64,000 bases of DNA from Gammaproteobacteria bacterium. Lineage in GTDB: Bacteria; Pseudomonadota; Gammaproteobacteria; Burkholderiales; Burkholderiaceae_C. Under the pieces are notes generated by a model, which was not told the origin of the DNA, did not search any database, and saw only the letters and a program-made list of their open reading frames with translations. The stretch lies in assembly GCA_018815325.1 (NCBI GenBank), contig JAHIYE010000014.1, forward strand, positions 229,439-293,438, read 5' to 3'. Made by a program: the position numbers and the translations under genes. Shown in pieces: positions 57,956 through 64,000 of the stretch (its first letter is position 1; each line of letters opens with the position of its first letter).

Positions 57956-59098
57956 TCAGCGCATGGGCCTGGACGGCTTCGGACGGACTGTCGGCGTAAT
58001 CTCCGTGACAGTCGTGTCCTGCTGCCGCTGCACCCTGAATTGGGCTGGACTGCCTGGCTTGAGGGCCGATACGCTGGCCAGCAACTCGCTCACCGTCGCC
58101 ACAGGCTGACCGGCAACTTCGGTGATAACGTCGCCTGGCCTGATGCCGGCACGTGCAGCCGGGCCGTTTTGCAGCACACCTGTGATGATCACGCCCTGGC
58201 GAACTTTCACGCCAAAGGTTTCGGCCAGTTCGGGCGATAACTCGTTGGGCTCGACGCCAATCCAGCCACGTGTTACCTGACCATCCCTGACGATGCTTTC
58301 CATCACCATTTTGGCGGTAGAGATGGGAATGGCGAAACCGATTCCCATGCTGCCACCAGAGCGTGAATAGATCGCCGTGTTGATGCCTTGCAGATTGCCG
58401 TTGATATCCACCAATGCGCCACCGGAGTTGCCCGGGTTGATGGCCGCATCGGTCTGGATGAAATTCTCAAAAGTGTTGATGCCTAGCTGGCTACGCCCCA
58501 GGGCACTCACGATGCCACTGGTGACGGTCTGCCCGACACCAAAAGGATTGCCGATGGCGAGTACCTGATCGCCCACCTGCAAGGAGTCGGAGTTGCCCAG
58601 CACGATGACCGGCAATTTGTCGAGTTCGATCTTGAGAATGGCCAGGTCGGTATCCGGGTCAGTGCCAATGACCTTGGCAATGGCACGCCGGCTGTCATTG
58701 AGGATGACCTCGATCTGGTCGGCATCTTCCACGACATGGTTGTTGGTCAGGATATAGCCCTGCGCACTGACGATGACGCCGCTGCCAAGGCCCGACTGTG
58801 CCTCGCTGCCCTGGTCGCCAAAGAAGAACTTGAACCAGGGGTCTTCGCTGTAAGGATTTTTCCTGGCAACGGTACTGGTATTGATGCTGACTACGGCCGA
58901 AGCAGACTTCTGCGCTGCCAGCCTGAAACTGCCCGCCGGTATGGTGCCGGCAGGGCTGACCGGAGCCTGGAGCAGTTCGATCGGGCCGCCGGTGCCAGGG
59001 CTGCGCCCGACCCATTCAGGCTTGAGGGTGGCGATGACGAAAAATACCGCCAGCAACACGGTGACAGTTTGTGAGAAATACAGCCAGAAACGTTTCAT
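57956..59098 (-). CDS. DegS/HtrA-like periplasmic serine protease
   Basis: 380 residues. N-terminal anchor (about 8-23), trypsin-like domain with His121 (TNNHVV), Asp151 (TDLAILK) and Ser225 (GNSGGAL), then a single PDZ domain (about 275-370) with the carboxylate loop near RGWIGVE. One PDZ and a membrane anchor match DegS/HhoB rather than soluble DegP/DegQ, so a role in stress signalling (RseA cleavage) or quality control is possible. A -10-like TACAAT occurs on the minus strand upstream. Confidence 0.9.
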   Translation of the reverse strand: MKRFWLYFSQTVTVLLAVFFVIATLKPEWVGRSPGTGGPIELLQAPVSPAGTIPAGSFRLAAQKSASAVVSINTSTVARKNPYSEDPWFKFFFGDQGSEAQSGLGSGVIVSAQGYILTNNHVVEDADQIEVILNDSRRAIAKVIGTDPDTDLAILKIELDKLPVIVLGNSDSLQVGDQVLAIGNPFGVGQTVTSGIVSALGRSQLGINTFENFIQTDAAINPGNSGGALVDINGNLQGINTAIYSRSGGSMGIGFAIPISTAKMVMESIVRDGQVTRGWIGVEPNELSPELAETFGVKVRQGVIITGVLQNGPAARAGIRPGDVITEVAGQPVATVSELLASVSALKPGSPAQFRVQRQQDTTVTEITPTVRPKPSRPMR

Positions 59099-59220
59099 GC
59101 CAGGGGGAGCTTTATGTCGGATGGAGATGGCGGGAGCTTGAGAGACACCAAATTGTAGGCGTGCCGTCGTTGTCCAGTCTTGCCGGGGTGCTTGTACAGT
59201 GTCGATAAGCCAGCTTAGCT

Positions 59221-59610
59221 ATGCATCAAGTCATTCACATTCATCCTGAAGCACCCGTCAAGCCTGCGCTGGGCATGCCCTGCAATGGTTGTGGGGTATG
59301 TTGCCTGGTGGAGCCTTGTCCCCTGGGGATGGTCTTGTCGAGGCGGCGCACGGGCGCGTGCAACGCACTGCGCTGGCAGGCCGATCTGGCGATATACCGC
59401 TGTGGTGCGATTGTCGAGCCGGAGGCGGTCGTGAGGGCGGCTTTGCCAGCGTCGTTACAAGGACTCGCCGTCTTGCTGGCGCCCATGTTGGGCCGTGTGA
59501 GTCGACGCTGGGTCGCGGCCGGGGTGGGGTGCGACAGCAGCTTGCAAGTCAGCCCGGGGGAGGATTCGGCACAGACGGGCGTGCATTTCGCCGACAATGC
59601 AGGAAGATGA
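59221..59610 (+). CDS. Cysteine-rich protein, YkgJ-like (CxxCxxCC)
   Basis: 129 residues. Cluster Cys21, 24, 27, 28, 33 with a further Cys47 and Cys61, as in the YkgJ zinc/iron-chelating family; no full Fe-S ferredoxin spacing. Function unknown. Lies in the divergent gap next to the protease and 44 bp before the Nif3-family gene. Confidence 0.65.
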   Translation: MHQVIHIHPEAPVKPALGMPCNGCGVCCLVEPCPLGMVLSRRRTGACNALRWQADLAIYRCGAIVEPEAVVRAALPASLQGLAVLLAPMLGRVSRRWVAAGVGCDSSLQVSPGEDSAQTGVHFADNAGR

Positions 59611-59653
59611 TGTGCCGGATACCCGGCAACGATGCATTCCCTGGTACAACCGC

Positions 59654-60412
59654 ATGATGGACCGCCACGCGCTTTTAAACGCTTTTGATGAATTGCTGCA
59701 GCCTGATCGCTTTCGCGATTACGGCCCGAATGGCCTGCAGGTGGAGGGCAAGGCCGAGGTGCGCAAAATCGTGTCAGGCGTGACAGCCAGCCGCGCCCTG
59801 ATCGAAGCCGCGATTGCGGCCCGCGCCGATGCCATCTTTGTGCATCACGGTCTGTTCTGGCGTGGTCAGGACGGGCGGATCACCGGCTGGATGAAGCAGC
59901 GCTTGGCCCTGTTGCTGGCGCATGACATCAATCTGTTTGCCTATCACCTGCCGCTGGATGCCCATCCTGAGCTGGGCAACAACGCCCAGTTGGGTGTGCA
60001 GTTGGGACTGGTAGCCCAGCGCCGTTTTGGCGAACAGGAGCTGGGATTTCTCGGGATGCGAGCAGATGCGAGCAGCTTCGCCAGTGCGGGACATCTGAAG
60101 GTGCATATTGAGGGGGTATTAAATCGGCCTGTCACCCTCGTCGATGGAGGTGTGGGTGCTATTAAAAATATAGCGTGGTGCACGGGGGGGGCACAGGGCT
60201 ATTTCGAGGCGGCAATCGCTGCCGGGGCAGATGCCTTTGTGACCGGGGAAATTTCCGAGCCGCAGGCGCACTATGCACGTGAATGCGGGGTGGCTTATCT
60301 GGCTTGTGGACATCATGCGACCGAACGTTATGGCGCGCCGGCCGTGGCTGCCCACGTGGCTGCAAGTTCAGGGCTGCAGCATGAGTTCATCGAGATTGAC
60401 AACCCGGCGTGA
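59654..60412 (+). CDS. Nif3-family dinuclear metal protein (YbgI)
   Basis: 252 residues. Metal-site His64, His65 (FVHHGLFW), Asp in YHLPLDAHPELGNN and the C-terminal CGHHATERYG. GTP cyclohydrolase 1 type 2 family in annotation, but the reaction is not established; forms a hexameric toroid. Starts at ATG ATG 59654/59657 (MMDRHALL). The stretch VGAIKNIAWCTGGAQGYF (60150-60204) uses rare AT-rich codons and resembles the 49-bp repeat. Confidence 0.88.
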   Translation: MMDRHALLNAFDELLQPDRFRDYGPNGLQVEGKAEVRKIVSGVTASRALIEAAIAARADAIFVHHGLFWRGQDGRITGWMKQRLALLLAHDINLFAYHLPLDAHPELGNNAQLGVQLGLVAQRRFGEQELGFLGMRADASSFASAGHLKVHIEGVLNRPVTLVDGGVGAIKNIAWCTGGAQGYFEAAIAAGADAFVTGEISEPQAHYARECGVAYLACGHHATERYGAPAVAAHVAASSGLQHEFIEIDNPA

Positions 60413-60419
60413 GCAGCGC

Positions 60420-61466
60420 ATGTCTCAAAGCATTGCCATTACCTTGGGAGATCCTGCCGGCATAGGTCCTGAAATCATTGCCAAGGCGTTTCGGGATGCG
60501 CCTGCGTTGATGCGGGGCTGTTTTGTGGTGGGAGATCCGGAAACCGTCCGTCGTGCAGCGCACTGGGTGTGTGAGGCCAGTCATCCCGTGCAGTCCATTG
60601 CGTTGATGGAATCATCTCGACAGGCAGTTGATGCGCCTGCGCAGTGCATTCCGGTGCTCGCCATAGACAAGCTCGAAGCGCTGGTGGAGCCTGGTCAGAT
60701 CAGCGCCCATGCCGGTCGGCACGCAGCCCGCTGCGTGGTCTGGGCGGCACAGGCTGCGTTGCGGGGTGAGATTGCCGCCATGGTGACCGCGCCCCTGCAC
60801 AAGGAAGCCTTGGCCGCTGCTGGCCCCCCGTTTGCCAGCTTTCCCGGGCATACAGAAATGCTGCAGGCCGAGGCTGCGGCCTATCTGGGAAAGTCCGTCT
60901 CGCAGGTGCCGGTGCGGATGATGCTGGCCAATGAAGAGTTGCGCACGGTGCTGGTGAGTATTCACATGTCATTGCGGGATGCCATTGAGGCGGTGACCTT
61001 TGACAGGGTATTGCAGACTTTGCGCATCACGCACCAGTCCCTCGCATGGGTATTGGGCCGGGCGCCAAGAATCGGTGTAGCCGGACTGAACCCGCATGCG
61101 GGTGAAGGCGGGATTTTCGGACGCGAGGAGATCGAGGTCATCGCGCCGGCCATGGCGGTCGCCCGACAGGAGGGAATCGATGCCAGTGGCCCCTGGGCCC
61201 CGGATACCGTGTTCATGCGGGCCCGTGCGACGCCCGTCAAAACGGGGGAGTTCGATGTGGTGGTGGCGATGTACCACGATCAGGGCCTGATCCCCGTGAA
61301 ATACCTGGGGGTGGAAAAGGGTGTCAACGTCACCCTGGGCCTGCCGCTGGTCCGAACCAGTCCCGATCACGGTACAGCCTTTGACATCGCCGGGACGGGG
61401 CGGGCGGATGCCTCCAGCTTGCTGGAGGCTATCCGGATGGCGCGCCAGCTGGCCCAGTCAGGCTGA
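60420..61466 (+). CDS. pdxA: 4-hydroxythreonine-4-phosphate dehydrogenase
   Basis: 348 residues, vitamin B6 synthesis. Begins ITLGDPAGIGPEI; metal ligands HMSLRDAI, LNPHAGEGG and YHDQGLIPVKY are present. ATG 60420 lies 7 bp after the Nif3-family stop. A rho-independent terminator follows. Confidence 0.95.
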   Translation: MSQSIAITLGDPAGIGPEIIAKAFRDAPALMRGCFVVGDPETVRRAAHWVCEASHPVQSIALMESSRQAVDAPAQCIPVLAIDKLEALVEPGQISAHAGRHAARCVVWAAQAALRGEIAAMVTAPLHKEALAAAGPPFASFPGHTEMLQAEAAAYLGKSVSQVPVRMMLANEELRTVLVSIHMSLRDAIEAVTFDRVLQTLRITHQSLAWVLGRAPRIGVAGLNPHAGEGGIFGREEIEVIAPAMAVARQEGIDASGPWAPDTVFMRARATPVKTGEFDVVVAMYHDQGLIPVKYLGVEKGVNVTLGLPLVRTSPDHGTAFDIAGTGRADASSLLEAIRMARQLAQSG

Positions 61467-61471
61467 CTGAC

Positions 61472-61496
61472 AGGCTACGCAAACAGCCTATTTTTT
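61472..61496 (+). terminator. pdxA terminator
   Basis: AGGCT (61472-61476) pairs with AGCCT (61485-61489) across an 8-base loop, then A and six T. The hairpin overlaps the mscL stop region on the other strand. Confidence 0.65.
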
Positions 61497-61916
61497 CAGG
61501 CTGTCCCGGATTTCGCGCAGCAACAGCACATCTTCGGGGGCGGCGGCTGGGGCTGGTGCAGCAACAGGTTCCGACCTCTTGAGGCGGTTGATTTGTTTGA
61601 TCATCAGGAATATGACAAAGGCAAGAATCGCGAAATTCACGGCTACGGTGATGAAGCTGCCATAGGCAAACACAGGCACTCCGGCTTTCTTCAGGGCATC
61701 CAGCGTCATGGCCGTGCCTGGGGGCGCATTGCCCAGCAATAAAAACAGATTGGAGAAGTCCAATTTGCCGACGATGGCACCGACCAGCGGCATGATCAGA
61801 TCACCGACCATGGAGTCGACAATCTTGCCGAAAGCACCGCCAATGATCACACCGACTGCCAAGTCGATCACATTGCCCTTGACGGCAAACTCCTTAAACT
61901 CTTGCATCATGCCCAT
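61488..61916 (-). CDS. mscL: Large-conductance mechanosensitive channel
   Basis: 142 residues. Two helices: the pore TM1 ([20 protein letters not shown]) and TM2 ([20 protein letters not shown]), with an Ala/Pro-rich linker and C-terminal bundle. Releases solutes on hypo-osmotic shock. ATG 61916 has GGAG about 10 bases upstream; ATGs at codons 3 and 4 are alternatives. Confidence 0.95.
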   Translation of the reverse strand: MGMMQEFKEFAVKGNVIDLAVGVIIGGAFGKIVDSMVGDLIMPLVGAIVGKLDFSNLFLLLGNAPPGTAMTLDALKKAGVPVFAYGSFITVAVNFAILAFVIFLMIKQINRLKRSEPVAAPAPAAAPEDVLLLREIRDSLKK

Positions 61917-61993
61917 GATTGAAATACTCCATGCTGTGTGGGAAGCCGCTCAGTATCCATGACGACCTTAGTCTGTCAAGGCGAGCGCTGGTG

Positions 61994-62023
61994 TTGAAAT
62001 GGGGCTGGCTGGTCAGCTACAAT
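61994..62023 (+). promoter_or_regulatory. petABC promoter, sigma70-like
   Basis: TTGAAA (61994-61999), 18-base spacer, TACAAT (62018-62023), 42 bp before the Rieske gene. Good match to consensus. Confidence 0.7.
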
Positions 62024-62065
62024 TAGAAGTTAACCCCAGTAGTGATGTTTTCATTGAGGATTTCC

Positions 62066-62680
62066 ATGAGTGACACCCTAGTCGTCAGCGGTCAGGTCGA
62101 CACCAGCAAACGGACGTGGCTGATCACCTCCGGTTGTGTTGGTGCCGCAGGAGCCGCAGCAGTTGCAGTTCCCTTCGTCAGCAGCTTTCAACCCTCGGAA
62201 AAGGCCAAAGCGGCCGGTGCCGCTGTTGAGGCGGACATTTCGGCGCTCAAACCCGGTGAAAAAATGACGGTGGAATGGCGTGGCAAGCCAGTCTGGATTG
62301 TGCGTCGCACACCTGAGCAACTTGCGTCCTTGAACGAGACGGAAAATCAGCTGGCTGATCCAAAGTCTGAGCGCAAGCCCTCCGAGCTCACGCCAGAATA
62401 TGCGCGCAATCAGGCGCGTTCCATCAAGCCCGAGGTGCTGGTGGCAGTTGGTATCTGCTCACACCTGGGTTGCTCACCGTCCGAGAAGTTTCAAACAGGT
62501 GCCCAACCTTCGCTGCCGGATGACTGGCATGGTGGTTTCCTGTGCCCCTGCCATGGTTCGACCTTCGACATGGCTGGTCGCGTGTTCAAGAACAAGCCTG
62601 CACCGGACAATCTTGAAATCCCGCCCCATATGTATCTCTCCGACAGCAAGTTGCTGATCGGTGAAGATAAAAAAGCCTGA
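62066..62680 (+). CDS. petA: Rieske iron-sulfur protein of cytochrome bc1
   Basis: 204 residues. Membrane anchor near 18-38, then the 2Fe-2S motifs CSHLGC (131-136) and CPCHGS (160-165). Twin-arginine/Tat substrate in most bacteria, though this N-terminus shows only KRTW. First subunit of petABC; ATG 62066 has GAGG upstream, and the frame extending to 62042 is not needed. Confidence 0.96.
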   Translation: MSDTLVVSGQVDTSKRTWLITSGCVGAAGAAAVAVPFVSSFQPSEKAKAAGAAVEADISALKPGEKMTVEWRGKPVWIVRRTPEQLASLNETENQLADPKSERKPSELTPEYARNQARSIKPEVLVAVGICSHLGCSPSEKFQTGAQPSLPDDWHGGFLCPCHGSTFDMAGRVFKNKPAPDNLEIPPHMYLSDSKLLIGEDKKA

Positions 62681-62703
62681 CCCCCAAGCGTTCGGAGCAC
62701 ACG

Positions 62704-64000
62704 ATGGCTGAAATGAAAGAAATCTCCCCCAATGCGCCTGCGGCAGAGAAACTGCTGAACTGGGTCGACAACAGGTTCCCGCTCTCCAAGCTCTACAAAG
62801 AGCACATGAGCGAATACTATGCGCCGAAGAACTTCAACTTCTGGTACATCTTCGGTTCGCTCGCCATGCTGGTTCTGGTGATCCAGATTGTCACCGGCAT
62901 CTTCCTGGTCATGCACTACAAGCCAGACGCGGCCCTGGCTTTCGGCTCGGTCGAGTACATCATGCGCGATGTGCCTTGGGGCTGGCTGATTCGCTACATG
63001 CACTCCACGGGCGCTTCGGCGTTCTTTGTCGTGGTTTATCTGCACATGTTCCGTGGCCTGATCTATGGCAGCTACCGCAAGCCGCGTGAGCTGGTCTGGA
63101 TCTTCGGCTGTGCCATTTTCCTGTGTCTGATGGCTGAAGCCTTCATGGGCTACCTGTTGCCCTGGGGTCAGATGAGCTACTGGGGTGCTCAGGTGATTGT
63201 GAACCTGTTTGCCGCGATTCCTTTCGTTGGCCCTGACCTTGCCTTGCTGATTCGCGGCGACTATGTGGTGGGCGATGCGACGCTGAACCGCTTCTTCAGC
63301 TTTCACGTGATTGCCGTGCCGCTGGTGCTGCTGGGCTTGGTGGCTGCGCACATCATTGCCCTGCATGAAGTGGGCTCCAACAACCCCGATGGCGTTGAAA
63401 TCAAGGGTCCCAATGCGCCCAAGGATGCGCAAGGCCACCCTCTGGATGGCATTCCTTTTCACCCTTACTACAGCGTGCACGACATTTTTGGCGTCAGCAT
63501 GTTCTTGATGGTGTTCAGTGCGATCATCTTTTTCGCGCCCGAGTTCGGCGGCTACTTCCTGGAGTACAACAACTTCATCCCGGCTGATCCGCTGAAGACC
63601 CCCGCACACATTGCCCCGGTCTGGTACTTCACGCCGTATTACTCCATGCTGCGTGCCATCACCAGCGAGATGATGTATGCACTGATCGCCTGCGTGGTGG
63701 GTGCTGCGATTCTGGGGGTTGCAAAGTTCAAGCTGTCCGCATTGTTCAAGGCGGTGGTGGTTGGCGGCGCTGTGGTGCTGGCGGCCCTGATGTTGGCGAT
63801 CGACGCCAAGTTCTGGGGTGTGGTTGCCATGGGTGGCGCCGTCATCATCCTGTTCTTCCTGCCTTGGCTCGATCACAGCCCGGTCAAGTCCATTCGCTAC
63901 CGCCCGAACTGGAACATGTGGCTGTACACAGTGTTCGTGATCAACTTCCTGATCCTCGGTTATCTCGGGGTGCAGCCGCCATCGCCCATTGGCGAGCGGG
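62704..64000 (+). CDS. petB: Cytochrome b of the bc1 complex (3' end outside window)
   Basis: 432 visible residues of a fused bacterial cytochrome b, with helix ligands in RYMHSTGAS, VYLHMFRGL, FHVIAVP and AAHIIALH, the WGAQV and PEWY-type region (here APVWYFTPYY) and eight helices. Quinol oxidation and reduction sites. 23 bp after petA. Cytochrome c1 is expected next, beyond the edge. Confidence 0.96.
   Translation, partial: MAEMKEISPNAPAAEKLLNWVDNRFPLSKLYKEHMSEYYAPKNFNFWYIFGSLAMLVLVIQIVTGIFLVMHYKPDAALAFGSVEYIMRDVPWGWLIRYMHSTGASAFFVVVYLHMFRGLIYGSYRKPRELVWIFGCAIFLCLMAEAFMGYLLPWGQMSYWGAQVIVNLFAAIPFVGPDLALLIRGDYVVGDATLNRFFSFHVIAVPLVLLGLVAAHIIALHEVGSNNPDGVEIKGPNAPKDAQGHPLDGIPFHPYYSVHDIFGVSMFLMVFSAIIFFAPEFGGYFLEYNNFIPADPLKTPAHIAPVWYFTPYYSMLRAITSEMMYALIACVVGAAILGVAKFKLSALFKAVVVGGAVVLAALMLAIDAKFWGVVAMGGAVIILFFLPWLDHSPVKSIRYRPNWNMWLYTVFVINFLILGYLGVQPPSPIGER

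Noticed and set aside
62491..63876. 461-codon minus-strand open frame opposite petA/petB
   Set aside because: Shadow of conserved bc1 genes; low-complexity His/Gln/Arg translation.

Overview
This window reads as ordinary chromosome of an aerobic, type IV-piliated Gram-negative betaproteobacterium, most likely Burkholderiales and probably Comamonadaceae. The evidence is gene content and order (pilMNOPQ-aroKB-dgt, mlaFEDACB-ibaG-murA-his, cytochrome c4-resB-ccsA, short-form HisG, Rieske/cytochrome b at the right edge) and moderately GC-rich coding. I see no rRNA, tRNA, CRISPR array, prophage or plasmid module. The only mobile-type gene is one RAYT-family Y1 transposase.

Layout. 1-1364: groEL (3' part cut by the window) and groES on the minus strand with a CIRCE operator. 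1545-10107: an envelope and glycan block, with a sialidase-fold protein, a membrane protein, a minus-strand run metK-GT9-gtrA-GT39, and a divergent pair of LpxL-like acyltransferases. 10157-19873: alpha/beta hydrolase, engB, cytochrome c4, the system II cytochrome c maturation pair resB-ccsA, msrPQ, lptM-lysA, cyaY. 19874-33937: mrcA divergent from pilMNOPQ, then aroK, aroB, dgt, an MFS gene, a DUF1415 gene, a methyltransferase and a lipoprotein. 34006-41143: RAYT transposase, then gltBD. 41209-48352: the Mla phospholipid-transport operon, a second ABC exporter, ibaG and murA. 48395-55330: the complete histidine branch hisGDCBHAFIE. 55327-64000: small membrane protein, HIT protein, tatABC, a DegS-like protease, a Cys-rich protein, a Nif3-family protein, pdxA, mscL, and the start of petABC.

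Functional themes: envelope building (PBP1a, MurA, Mla, LptM, LPS acyl and glycosyl transferases), respiration and its maturation (cytochrome c4, ResB/CcsA, Rieske, cytochrome b, TatABC for the Rieske and MsrP substrates), nitrogen and amino-acid synthesis (GltBD, His, LysA, AroKB), and proteostasis (GroESL, DegS-like protease).

The most unusual signal is a short dispersed repeat. Four copies lie at 10126-10174, 17960-18008, 29357-29405 and 52085-52133. Each is exactly 49 bp, has a CCTCTRGCCC-type end, and carries a hairpin GCTAY-N7-RTAGC at exactly offset 30. Every copy touches a gene end: it supplies the stop codon of two genes, abuts the stop of a third, and supplies the start codon of hisH. 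A fifth, in-frame look-alike lies inside the Nif3-family gene. Secondary candidates are a structured metK leader, a 17-codon ORF plus terminator before resB, and the inverted repeat next to the RAYT gene. I found no convincing new multi-gene system.
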